From Legionella lytica (GTDB taxonomy: Bacteria; Pseudomonadota; Gammaproteobacteria; Legionellales; Legionellaceae), in assembly GCF_023921225.1 (NCBI RefSeq), contig NZ_CP071527.1, positions 1,764,501 to 1,828,500 on the forward strand: DNA of 64,000 nucleotides. Reading direction: 5' to 3'. Both the position numbers and the translations under genes were made by a program. The notes beneath the pieces were generated by a model. The model was given only the letters and a program-made list of their open reading frames with translations. It made no database searches and had not been told where the DNA came from. The first letter of the stretch is position 1; each line of letters opens with the position of its first letter. Below are positions 48,383-56,792 of this stretch, piece after piece.

Positions 48383-48847
48383 ATGTGGAATATCCGCTGT
48401 ATGCACGAATCTGATATAGATAACGTTTATGCAATTGAAACCACGGTTCATATTGCCCCTTGGAGTCGTACTATTTTAAGAGACTGTGTGGTGGTAGGAT
48501 ATGATTGTCTCGCTCTTGAAACAAGAATAAATGATGATTGGGTACTTGGTGGCTATATGATTTGTAGACGCAGGGACCATGTTTGTCATATCTTAAATTT
48601 CTGCATTGCCAAACACTTACAATCACAAGGCTATGGACGTAAGTTTCTAGAGCATGTGCTTAAGTTGCTAAGTAAGAACAAAGATACTCACTCAGTTATG
48701 CTTGAAGTAAGGCCAAGTAATGTATCTGCACTGCATCTTTATCAAAGTATGGGATTTGAACAGGCGGAGATTAAGCAGAATTATTATAAGGATAATGACA
48801 AAGTAGAGGATGCTATTCTTTTAAAGAAATTTTTACGAACAAAATAA
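48383..48847 (+). CDS. rimI: Ribosomal protein S18 alanine N-acetyltransferase RimI
   Basis: GNAT acetyltransferase of 154 residues modifying the N-terminal alanine of S18. Acetyl-CoA-binding QSQGYGRKFLEHVL near residue 80 and the RimI signature VRPSNVSALHLYQSMGF with YY and EDAILL afterwards are present. The N-terminal MWNIRCMHESDIDNVYAIE fits. Other GNAT members are possible, but the RPSN..A..LY..MGF pattern favours RimI. tsaB, the common partner gene, is not adjacent. Confidence 0.87.
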   Translation: MWNIRCMHESDIDNVYAIETTVHIAPWSRTILRDCVVVGYDCLALETRINDDWVLGGYMICRRRDHVCHILNFCIAKHLQSQGYGRKFLEHVLKLLSKNKDTHSVMLEVRPSNVSALHLYQSMGFEQAEIKQNYYKDNDKVEDAILLKKFLRTK

Positions 48848-48957
48848 AGCTGCGAACAAGGAATTCGTTGAGCCCATGGCTCTCGGTTACAAGCAACCAG
48901 GCGACATTAATTATCGATGTACATTTTTAGCAGTAAAAAAGTTAATAAAACTTGCCT

Positions 48958-49196
48958 GTCAAGACTGTTTTTTCTTTATTTCTTTGTTATCATACACGAC
49001 CCAGACAACCTGTCTGTTCGCTCATCCACTTGTGGATAACTTTTCTGAAAAATCCTTAATACACCTAAAGCATATCTTTATATTCTCAAGGAAAATCCTT
49101 TAATATCTAGGCCTACGCTATTGTTCTATGTTTTTTTTGGGCCAAAGGGTTATCCACAAAATCTGTGGATAACCTTGTGTATAGATCTGTGAGTTA
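48958..49196. other. DnaA-box cluster, copy 1 (origin-like element)
   Basis: Contains a T-rich block (48958-48993, GTCAAGACTG start and TTTGTTATCAT end) and then a perfect DnaA box TGTGGATAA at 49031-49039. After 110 bp come TTATCCACA at 49150-49158 and TGTGGATAA at 49164-49172 in inverted arrangement. Weaker TGTGTATAG (49176) and TGTGAGTTA (49188) follow at exact 12-bp steps. TTATNCACA is the established DnaA recognition sequence. The same layout recurs at 50265-50502. The gap 48848-49341 has no other gene I can support. Confidence 0.75.
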
Positions 49197-49237
49197 TTTG
49201 AAAACCAATCATTTACAGGGGTGTGTTAATTTTAACC

Positions 49238-49254
49238 ACCATATACGATATGGT
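49238..49254. promoter_or_regulatory. Perfect palindrome upstream of unknown gene, possible operator
   Basis: ACCATAT and ATATGGT are separated by ACG, 87 bp upstream of the next ATG and 42 bp beyond the DnaA-box array. The symmetry suggests a dimeric regulator site. No equivalent is seen after copy 2 of the DnaA cluster. Confidence 0.3.
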
Positions 49255-49341
49255 TTTAATTATTGATAAATCTGTGTCTAGAAGTAGAATAGGTGCGATT
49301 CTAATTTAGGATGATGCGATTTTTTATAAGGAGATTTATAC

Positions 49342-50118
49342 ATGAAGGTATCGACATACGGTATGTGGGAAGAGTTTCGTACTCAGTTCGTAACATCGTT
49401 ACTTACTATTCCTGAATTTAATTGTACACGTGAACAAATCGATGAAGCATTATTAGGACCAGTAATTACAGAAGTTGTTGATGTTGCGTTTAAATGCCAT
49501 GAAGAATTGGCAAAAACTGACTCTCCATTGAGTATGAAGGACCGAATGATTTTTTCTTATGAAAAATCCTTAGAGTCAATCCTGCCAACTTTGGCTTTAG
49601 CCTTACAAAAGCAGCCAGAACTTATTGCCCCATACCATGAATTCTTTAAAAAAGAGTGTCTTGTTTTTGCTAAAGATAATGTTGATTATTTAAACCGTTT
49701 AGGTGATATAAGCCGCAAGATTAAATCTCAGTATATGGGTGAATTGTATGGAAAGGATTTTACGACGACTTATCCAACTTTGGCAAAACTAATACCCTTT
49801 AACGATTTGGAACTTGTTAATGCAGCGGCTAAAGCTGTCTCAGCGGAAATAAAAAAAGAATGCCCTGAATCGATTCATTCGCAAATGGAGTTGCATGTTT
49901 TTTATATCACGGAAATTTCAAATCAACGAATGGTCAAAGCAAGTTTTTCTGAAGACTTTAAAAGAGAAACTGGGTTGAGCATGGAAGAGTTTAAGAAACA
50001 ACATGCTGCAGATAAAAAAGAGCAAGCTGTTTCTGTGACTGTTGGAGGGATGTTTAAAGAGGTTAGTACTAATACGAAAGGGAGCGAGCACTTAAGCCAT
50101 TCTTTTACTCCAAGTTAG
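49342..50118 (+). CDS. Hypothetical protein between two DnaA-box clusters
   Basis: Not recognised. 258 residues, no signal peptide or transmembrane helix. The bulk looks alpha-helical with several conserved-looking aromatic positions (YGMWEEFRTQF, PYHEFFKKECL, SQYMGELYGKDF). The last ~45 residues are polar and probably disordered (KEQAVSVTVGG, KGSEHLSHSFTPS). A perfect AAGGAG ribosome site with 8-nt spacing indicates strong translation. It is monocistronic and bracketed by the twin DnaA-box elements, the only gene between them. A role connected with those elements is a hypothesis from position only. Confidence 0.8.
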   Translation: MKVSTYGMWEEFRTQFVTSLLTIPEFNCTREQIDEALLGPVITEVVDVAFKCHEELAKTDSPLSMKDRMIFSYEKSLESILPTLALALQKQPELIAPYHEFFKKECLVFAKDNVDYLNRLGDISRKIKSQYMGELYGKDFTTTYPTLAKLIPFNDLELVNAAAKAVSAEIKKECPESIHSQMELHVFYITEISNQRMVKASFSEDFKRETGLSMEEFKKQHAADKKEQAVSVTVGGMFKEVSTNTKGSEHLSHSFTPS

Positions 50119-50148
50119 AAGCTGATTGCGTATTATGCTGCTCCGTTG

Positions 50149-50218
50149 GTAGGCTGGGCTGTAAAGCCCAGCAAAACTCTGATGCGACTACCGATGCGGA
50201 GCTTACAGCCCAGCCTAC
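50149..50218. repeat. REP-like inverted doublet, family B copy 3 (best preserved)
   Basis: A 70-bp element with perfect 16-bp terminal inverted repeats: GTAGGCTGGGCTGTAA (50149-50164) and TTACAGCCCAGCCTAC (50203-50218). The left unit alone is GTAG plus an 8-bp hairpin with a GTAA loop. Confidence 0.8.
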
Positions 50219-50264
50219 ATTAAAATGGTTAAATGAGTACAAAAAAATTAACTATAAATACCAA

Positions 50265-50502
50265 GTCAAGACTGTTTTTTATTTTTTTCTTTGTTATCAT
50301 GTCCGACTTGAAGTCTTATCATCCCTACCCACAGCCTGTGGATAACTTTTTCAGCTATCTTTCTGTATTTTTTAAACTAATAAGTTAAATTTCTCGATTA
50401 AACCCTTTGGCAATGCGACTTTAACCTTCAATTCTGTGATTAAAGTATTTATGCTTTATCCACAAAATCTGTGGATAACCTTGTGTATAGAGCTGTGAAT
50501 TA
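50265..50502. other. DnaA-box cluster, copy 2 (origin-like element)
   Basis: T-rich block at 50265-50300, perfect DnaA box TGTGGATAA at 50337-50345, 110-bp spacer, then TTATCCACA at 50456-50464 and TGTGGATAA at 50470-50478. TGTGTATAG follows at 50482 and TGTGAATTA at 50494, again at 12-bp steps. Outside these blocks the sequence differs from copy 1. The 50119-50701 gap otherwise holds only the repeat doublet at 50149 and AT-rich sequence before rlmD. Confidence 0.75.
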
Positions 50503-50701
50503 CTTGATTAATCAGTCTGTTTTTGACTTGTTTCAAAATTCAACATATCTCTTTTTAAGAGAGCACGACGGGATAAATGATATTTAATTATTCACTATGA
50601 ATTAGTGATCGCCAAATTATCATGACAAATATGAAGGGGATATGGTACCCTTGGAAGTTGTATTTCCTTGATTAAAAAACACATTTGTTGAGAAGAAATT
50701 C

Positions 50702-52036
50702 ATGAGAAGAACTCGTTCCAAACCCAATCCCACGCCACAAACCGCTGAAATCGTTAATTTAAGTCATGATGGAAAAGGTGTGGCTCGTATTAATGGGAAG
50801 GCCACCTTTATTCAAGGTGCATTACCTGGTGAAACGGTAGAGTTTCAATATACCCGTGTAAAAAAAGATTTTGATGAGGGGCAATTATTATCAGTGATTG
50901 AACCCTCTGCTTTGCGTGTAGAACCGAAGTGCCCACATTATGCTATGTGTGGTGGGTGCTCTTTACAGCACTTAAGCGAGAAAGAGCAGATCCATTTTAA
51001 GCAAGAGCAATTAATCGATTTATTGGCACGTTATGGCCATACCCAAGCGCAAACCGTATTGCCGCCTTTAGTTGCTAATCATTGGAATTATCGAAATAAA
51101 GCACGTTTAAGTGTGCGCTATGTTGATAAGAAGGAATCCTCAATGGTGGGGTTTCGAGAGAGAAATAATCCACGTTATATTGCTGAAATTACTCAGTGTC
51201 CTGTTTTAAATGCTCGATTGGATCAAGACATTATTCCTCTAAGAAATTTAATTAATTCGATGGAAGATAAATACTGTATTGCGCAAATCGAGGTAGCAGC
51301 GGGGGATGAGGAAATTGGCCTGATCTTTCGTAATTTATCACCATTAACTGCGGCCGATGAATTAAAGCTTCAGCAATTTGCGGAAGACTATCAGTATAAG
51401 ATATTCTTACAGCCTGCAGGTCCTGATAGTGTTTACTGTTTTTACCCTCACAACTCAAGTGACTATTTAACTTATAGTTTGTCTGATTATCAAATAACTT
51501 ATTCATTTCATCCTACTGACTTTACTCAAGTGAACTCAGAGTTAAATCGCTCAATGGTTGCACTTGCGCTGGAGCTAATGGACTTAAAAAGTACAGATAT
51601 CGTGCTAGACTTATTCTGTGGGCTAGGCAATTTTTCGCTTCCTATGGCTAAATCTTGTGCCAAGGTATTGGGTGTTGAAGGCAGTGAGGCAATGGTTGAA
51701 CGAGCCTATATGAATGCCAAATTAAATCAGTTGAGCAATGTTGATTTTTATGCCGCTAATTTAGATGATGTTCAAGAAGTTCAAAAATTAGTACAACAAA
51801 CATGCAATAAGGTTTTAATTGATCCTCCACGTTCCGGGGCATTGGAAATTGTGAAGCAAATTGATGCCTTAAACCCCGAACGTATTGTCTATGTGTCGTG
51901 TAATCCCGTAACATTGGCAAGAGATACTGATATTTTAGTAAACCAAAAAGGTTATGTCTTGATAAAAGCGGGTGTGATGGATATGTTTCCGCATACTGCT
52001 CACGTCGAGTCAATCGCGTTGTTTGAAAAAGGATAA
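50702..52036 (+). CDS. rlmD: 23S rRNA (uracil-1939-C5) methyltransferase RlmD
   Basis: Iron-sulfur SAM methyltransferase acting on U1939 of 23S rRNA. The N-terminal TRAM domain runs to about residue 65. The [4Fe-4S] cysteines are in [15 protein letters not shown] plus TQCPVL. The SAM-binding [15 protein letters not shown] and the catalytic [11 protein letters not shown] are intact. 444 residues. It is followed 5 bp later by relA, the usual rlmD-relA pairing. Confidence 0.96.
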   Translation: MRRTRSKPNPTPQTAEIVNLSHDGKGVARINGKATFIQGALPGETVEFQYTRVKKDFDEGQLLSVIEPSALRVEPKCPHYAMCGGCSLQHLSEKEQIHFKQEQLIDLLARYGHTQAQTVLPPLVANHWNYRNKARLSVRYVDKKESSMVGFRERNNPRYIAEITQCPVLNARLDQDIIPLRNLINSMEDKYCIAQIEVAAGDEEIGLIFRNLSPLTAADELKLQQFAEDYQYKIFLQPAGPDSVYCFYPHNSSDYLTYSLSDYQITYSFHPTDFTQVNSELNRSMVALALELMDLKSTDIVLDLFCGLGNFSLPMAKSCAKVLGVEGSEAMVERAYMNAKLNQLSNVDFYAANLDDVQEVQKLVQQTCNKVLIDPPRSGALEIVKQIDALNPERIVYVSCNPVTLARDTDILVNQKGYVLIKAGVMDMFPHTAHVESIALFEKG

Positions 52037-52041
52037 TACTC

Positions 52042-54246
52042 ATGGTTAGAGTCAAAGATACTGTTCCCCTGGCTGCGGATGGCAGCATTGATGTTAATTT
52101 ATGGTTACATCAACTTGGTGCAAAAGGTTATTTGGACAGTATTGAACTCATCCGAAATGCTTGTGCTTTAAGTCAATTGTCAGGGCAGGATCATGCTACG
52201 GAAACGGGACATTCCTGCTTGCAACAAGGATTGGAAATGGCCGATTTGCTTGCGGATCTGGAGGTTGATCCGGAAACATTGGCGGCGGCAATTATTTTCG
52301 AAAATGTTCATTACGCTGATTTATCCCTAGATGATGTTGAGGAGCAGTTAGGTCCCAATATTGCTAAGCTTGTGAAGGGCATTGAGCGCATGAGTGCAAT
52401 GCATAGTTTTCAAGCTTTGAATAAATACCCTCAAAATAAACATCAAATTGATAACATCCGTAAAATGTTATTGGCTATGGTCGATGATGTGCGGGTTGTT
52501 TTGATCAAATTGGCTGAACGTTTATGTATTCTTAGAGCAACAGCTCATTTACCCGAAGCTTTGTGTATCCAATTAGCTACGGAAGCGATGGAAATTTATG
52601 CTCCTCTAGCAAATCGTTTGGGAATAGGGGCCATAAAATGGGAAATGGAGGATTTGGCATTTCGTCATTTGCATCCTGCTGATTACAAGGCCATTGCCAA
52701 AGGATTAAAAGCGAAGCGTCTAGAACGTGACAATTTTGTTAATGACATTGTTGCGCAATTAAATGAACAGATCAAAAACAGTGGGGTTGAACATTTTGCC
52801 GTATACGGCCGCTCTAAGCACATCCATAGCATTTATAAAAAGATGACGCGTAAGAATGTAGCACTGGATGAAATATACGATGCAACAGCGGTGCGTGTTC
52901 TGGTAGAAACAGACCATCAATGCTATGAAGTATTAGGAATGGTACATACCTTATGGAAGCAGATTCCTGCTGAGTTTGATGATTATATTATTAATCCTAA
53001 AGAGAATGGATATCAATCATTACATACCGCGGTAGAATGTCCTGAAGGGCGGGTGTTCGAAGTACAGATTAGAACCTTTCATATGCATGACTTGGCTGAG
53101 ATGGGTGTGGCTGCGCATTGGAAATACAAAGAAGGTGGTGCTACTCATAAAGAGAGTCATGAGCGTAAGATTGAGTGGCTGCGTGATGTATTAGCATGGC
53201 ATCGAGAAATGGCCAGCAATAAAGGGGTTCCAGAAAGTGCAACTACTGAATTTTTGGAAGACCGAGTTTATGTATTTACGCCAGATGGTGATGTTTTAGA
53301 TTTACCACAAGGCGTTACTCCTTTGGATTTTGCTTATCATGTACACAGTGATTTAGGGCACCGTTGCCGAGGAGCGCGCATTAATGGACATATTGTACCG
53401 CTTACCTATCAATTAAAAACTGGGGATAAGGTTGAGGTTTTAACTGGTAAGCAAATTAAACCTTCACGAGATTGGATTAACCCTCATTTAAATTACTTAA
53501 AAACTTCGCGCGCGAAGGCCAAAGTATTGCATTGGTTTAAGATGCAGGATTATGAACGTAATCTGCAAGAGGGGCGGGAGTTATTAGATAAGGAATTGAA
53601 ATCATTAGGGATTAAATCAGATAAGCTTAATGAAGTTGTTAATGCATTGCATTTCAAAAAGCTGGATGATCTTTATGCTAACTTAGGACGTGGTGATATT
53701 AAAATTGGGCAGATTATTAATAAGCTTGCTCCGCCACAAACGTCTGAAGTAAATCTTGATAAATTTGTCAGATCGCAAGGAAAGCCAGAGGTAACTGGAA
53801 GTGATTTGCGTATCGAAGGCGTAGGAAATTTACTGACCTTTATGGCGCGTTGCTGCCAGCCTGTTCCAGGAGACAATGTGATTGGTTACATCACTATTGG
53901 ACGTGGGGTATCGGTGCATCGTCAAGATTGTCCTAATATTATTCATGCGAGTGAGCGACAAAAACAACGTTTTTTACAGGTAACCTGGGGAAGTGCTACT
54001 CGCGAAAATTATGTAGTGGACATTTTGATTAAAGCCTTTAATCGCTCAGAACTATTGAAGGATGTAACCTCGCTACTTGCGAATGAAAAAGCGCATGTTT
54101 ATGCATTACAAACTCAAAGTAATAAGCATGAAAATATGACGTTTATCACTTTAACTGTGGATATTGATGGTTTAAGCAGTTTGTCGCGGCTTTTGGCGAA
54201 GTTGATGCAGATTCCTAATGTTTTGGAGGCGAGAAGACAAGTATAG
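52042..54246 (+). CDS. relA: (p)ppGpp synthetase RelA
   Basis: Ribosome-associated GTP/GDP pyrophosphokinase triggering the stringent response. Domain order: inactive HD domain (~1-190), synthetase with the RelA-type EFDD motif (PAEFDDYIINPKENGYQSLHT), TGS (~405-465), zinc finger-like segment with CC (MARCCQPVPGDNVIGY), and ACT. EFDD rather than the RFKD-type motif of bifunctional SpoT marks it as RelA. 734 residues, as in E. coli (744). spoT is not in the window. Confidence 0.96.
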   Translation: MVRVKDTVPLAADGSIDVNLWLHQLGAKGYLDSIELIRNACALSQLSGQDHATETGHSCLQQGLEMADLLADLEVDPETLAAAIIFENVHYADLSLDDVEEQLGPNIAKLVKGIERMSAMHSFQALNKYPQNKHQIDNIRKMLLAMVDDVRVVLIKLAERLCILRATAHLPEALCIQLATEAMEIYAPLANRLGIGAIKWEMEDLAFRHLHPADYKAIAKGLKAKRLERDNFVNDIVAQLNEQIKNSGVEHFAVYGRSKHIHSIYKKMTRKNVALDEIYDATAVRVLVETDHQCYEVLGMVHTLWKQIPAEFDDYIINPKENGYQSLHTAVECPEGRVFEVQIRTFHMHDLAEMGVAAHWKYKEGGATHKESHERKIEWLRDVLAWHREMASNKGVPESATTEFLEDRVYVFTPDGDVLDLPQGVTPLDFAYHVHSDLGHRCRGARINGHIVPLTYQLKTGDKVEVLTGKQIKPSRDWINPHLNYLKTSRAKAKVLHWFKMQDYERNLQEGRELLDKELKSLGIKSDKLNEVVNALHFKKLDDLYANLGRGDIKIGQIINKLAPPQTSEVNLDKFVRSQGKPEVTGSDLRIEGVGNLLTFMARCCQPVPGDNVIGYITIGRGVSVHRQDCPNIIHASERQKQRFLQVTWGSATRENYVVDILIKAFNRSELLKDVTSLLANEKAHVYALQTQSNKHENMTFITLTVDIDGLSSLSRLLAKLMQIPNVLEARRQV

Positions 54247-54267
54247 TTTTATGTCTTGCTTGTCTGA

Positions 54268-54339
54268 TGTTGGCTGGTGTAACGCTCAGCATGGGATTAA
54301 ATTACTACTACTGATGCTGGGCTTTACAGCCCAGCCTAC
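54268..54339. repeat. REP-like inverted doublet, family B copy 4
   Basis: The right unit is perfect (GCTGGGCT-TTAC-AGCCCAGC then CTAC); the left unit is diverged (GTTGGCTGGTGTAACGCTCAGC). It fills the gap between the convergent relA and the Mth938-domain gene and could contribute to transcript ending. Confidence 0.7.
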
Positions 54340-54340
54340 A

Positions 54341-54712
54341 TTAGTTAGCAAAAATAAATCCTGCAACAACTGCTCGTTGTTCACTTAACAATACGTTGTA
54401 TGTTCTGGACGCAGCACCAATTGACATGCATTCAATACCCACTCGATGCTGTGATAGGGCACTGATAATGGACATCGGTGGAAATTTTCCAGTTTGTTCA
54501 TGACCGATAATAACGACTTCAGGATTAAATTGAAGTAACTGCTGTAAATACTGCTCATCCATCGCTTGAATATCATGAATTGCTAGATCAGAGATGACTT
54601 CCTCTTGAGAAACAATTAGACTTCGCTCATAAGTAATCGAATTAATCTGAACTTGATTTTCACTGTAAGCTTGCACCGCATTTTTTTCTGCTGCTTCTAA
54701 ATTAATATTCAT
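54341..54712 (-). CDS. Mth938-like domain protein (NDUFAF3 family)
   Basis: A 123-residue single-domain protein. [34 protein letters not shown] and [29 protein letters not shown] match the Mth938/NDUFAF3 fold, whose eukaryotic member helps assemble respiratory complex I; the bacterial role is undetermined. Its 5' end is back-to-back with alaC. Confidence 0.85.
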   Translation of the reverse strand: MNINLEAAEKNAVQAYSENQVQINSITYERSLIVSQEEVISDLAIHDIQAMDEQYLQQLLQFNPEVVIIGHEQTGKFPPMSIISALSQHRVGIECMSIGAASRTYNVLLSEQRAVVAGFIFAN

Positions 54713-54770
54713 GGTTTTCGATGATTCATTGAGTTATAGTGGCTACGAGTATACTACAGAGGTCGATATT

Positions 54771-55961
54771 ATGAGTCAATTTCCCCGCATTAAACGGTTA
54801 CCACCTTATGTTTTTAATACGATGACCCAATTAAAAATGGAAGCACGAGCGCGCGGAGAGGATATTATTGATTTTGGTATGGGAAATCCCGATCAACCCA
54901 CGCCACCTCATATCGTCAATAAATTGATTGAAGTGGTGCAACGACCTGATACGCATCGTTATTCTATGTCCAAAGGAATACCGCGATTAAGACGTGCCAT
55001 GGCATCTTGGTATCATCGTAATTATGATGTTCATTTAGATAGTGAAACTCAAATTTTAGCAACCATTGGCTCTAAAGAGGGATTGGCACATTTAGCTTTA
55101 GCAATTAGTGGACCTGGTGACACCGTATTAGTTCCTGATCCTGCTTATCCAATTCATACCTATGGATTCATTATTGCTGGCGCAAACGTAAAACAAATTC
55201 CATTAATTGATGAATTGCAGTTTTTAGAGTCAGTTGAAGAGACGATTAATAGCAGCTGGCCCAAACCTAAAGCACTAGTAATCAATTTTCCATCCAATCC
55301 GAGTACTCATTGTGTTGATTACCCATTTTTTGAAAAGGTTATCGAGTTGGGTAAAAAGCATGGCATTTGGATTATTCACGATATTGCTTATGCAGATATC
55401 GTATTTGATGGCTATAAAGCGCCTTCGATATTACAAGTCCCCGGAGCAACGGACATTGCTATAGAAACCTATTCAATGTCTAAGTCATATAATATGCCCG
55501 GCTGGCGTGTTGGTTTTGCTTGTGGTAATACCGAATTGGTTGCTGCATTAACACGCATCAAATCCTATTTGGATTATGGTACCTTTACTCCAATTCAAGT
55601 AGCAGCCATTGCCGCTTTAGAGGGCTCTGATGATTGTGTTGAGGAAATTCGCTCCCTTTACGAAAGACGCCGTGATGTGCTTTGTGATGGATTAAACGCA
55701 ATTGGCTGGGAAGTCACTAAACCCAAAGCAACAATGTTTGTTTGGGCACCGATTCCTGCCCACTATGCATCTATGGGATCGTTGGAGTTTAGCAAATACT
55801 TACTTAAAGAAGCGCAAGTTGCAGTATCACCAGGTATTGGTTTTGGTCAGCAAGGAGATGGTTTCGTTCGTTTCGGACTGATTGAAAATAAAGATCGCAC
55901 ACGCCAAGCTTTACGGAATTTAAAAGCGATGTTTCGCCGTGATGGATTAATAAGCGCCTAA
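54771..55961 (+). CDS. alaC: Alanine-synthesising aminotransferase AlaC family
   Basis: PLP fold-type I aminotransferase. The lysine is in [16 protein letters not shown], and [15 protein letters not shown] and [16 protein letters not shown] are typical of AlaC (glutamate-pyruvate aminotransferase). From the ATG at 54771 it has 396 residues; AGAGG lies upstream. The in-frame ATG at 54711 overlaps the start of the divergent gene and is not favoured. Substrate preference is inferred from sequence resemblance only. Confidence 0.9.
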   Translation: MSQFPRIKRLPPYVFNTMTQLKMEARARGEDIIDFGMGNPDQPTPPHIVNKLIEVVQRPDTHRYSMSKGIPRLRRAMASWYHRNYDVHLDSETQILATIGSKEGLAHLALAISGPGDTVLVPDPAYPIHTYGFIIAGANVKQIPLIDELQFLESVEETINSSWPKPKALVINFPSNPSTHCVDYPFFEKVIELGKKHGIWIIHDIAYADIVFDGYKAPSILQVPGATDIAIETYSMSKSYNMPGWRVGFACGNTELVAALTRIKSYLDYGTFTPIQVAAIAALEGSDDCVEEIRSLYERRRDVLCDGLNAIGWEVTKPKATMFVWAPIPAHYASMGSLEFSKYLLKEAQVAVSPGIGFGQQGDGFVRFGLIENKDRTRQALRNLKAMFRRDGLISA

Positions 55962-55982
55962 CGTTTTAGTAAGAGATACTAC

Positions 55983-56792
55983 ATGCACCTTGTTATTAAC
56001 TCTGAGTGCAGTTCTGTTCCTGAAGGAGTAAAACCCTTAAGCTCGGATGGAACTGCTTTACTTAATTTATTAAGTTGTCTTGGCTATGATCCAGCAGACC
56101 CACCTTTGGGTGATTTGCTACGAAAAGCTCATCAACTTGATGGTGATTGGTTAGTTGTTAGTCCGGTTCACTGGCAAGCCAGTCATAATGATGCATTGAT
56201 TTTAGCCGTTGGAAAAGATTTGGAATTAAAAGAGGCTGAAACCAAGCCTTGGTTTGAGCTCTTTGTCAATTATTTTGCCGAAGAAAAGATGACTTTGTAT
56301 TATCATGACGCAGAAACCTGGCTTCTCCAAGACCATAAACAGCGTACACTCAAAGCCAAACCAGTCTATCAATTAGTGAATAAATCATTAATGCCTGAAC
56401 TGGCGCAATTGGATGACAGCTTATTTTGGCAACGATTTGTTACTGAGTCACAAATGCTTTTTGCATCAAAGCCTAATTCATCTGCTGCTAATGGTTTATG
56501 GCCTTGGGGGAATGCAAAACTTGCAGAACCTAAAACAACAGCAATTTGTGCCGATGCTGCCTTTTTTCCTTTAGCCAAACAATGCAGCACCAACGTTACT
56601 TTATACAGTCCTGAAGTAAATCTCAAAGAACACGAAATCGTATTGATTAGTGAATATTCCATCCTTAGTCAGCCACATCAAGAGGAATTAACAAAACGGC
56701 CTGTTCAATGGCATTGGAATAATACTGCATACAGTAATCATTGCGATAACTGGTTTGTTCGCTTATGGAGAAAATTGATTCATGCTAATTAA
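55983..56792 (+). CDS. Conserved hypothetical protein upstream of recJ
   Basis: A 269-residue cytosolic protein. Features visible are LLSCLGYDPADPPLGDLLRK near residue 30, WLVVSPVHWQASHNDALIL near 58, and a conserved-looking NGLWPWGNAKL near 175. Proteins with an LWPWG/FWLWG-type motif next to recJ occur in other proteobacteria and are sometimes labelled phosphoglycerate mutase-like regulatory proteins; I cannot confirm any activity. The 3' end overlaps recJ by 11 bp, implying coupling. Confidence 0.8.
   Translation: MHLVINSECSSVPEGVKPLSSDGTALLNLLSCLGYDPADPPLGDLLRKAHQLDGDWLVVSPVHWQASHNDALILAVGKDLELKEAETKPWFELFVNYFAEEKMTLYYHDAETWLLQDHKQRTLKAKPVYQLVNKSLMPELAQLDDSLFWQRFVTESQMLFASKPNSSAANGLWPWGNAKLAEPKTTAICADAAFFPLAKQCSTNVTLYSPEVNLKEHEIVLISEYSILSQPHQEELTKRPVQWHWNNTAYSNHCDNWFVRLWRKLIHAN

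Noticed and set aside
48876..49103. 75-residue frame after rimI
   Set aside because: It overlaps the T-rich block and first DnaA box of the origin-like element, has no ribosome site, and its composition follows the repeat and T-rich DNA rather than a protein.
50346..50455. IHF site in the 110-bp spacer of copy 2
   Set aside because: The best match to WATCAANNNNTTR (near 50388-50400, reverse strand) has two mismatches at key positions.
48958..50502. Calling the DnaA clusters the chromosomal oriC outright
   Set aside because: Genes on both sides run in the same direction, dnaA/dnaN/gyrB are not nearby, and no skew could be computed; the label origin-like is as far as the sequence goes.
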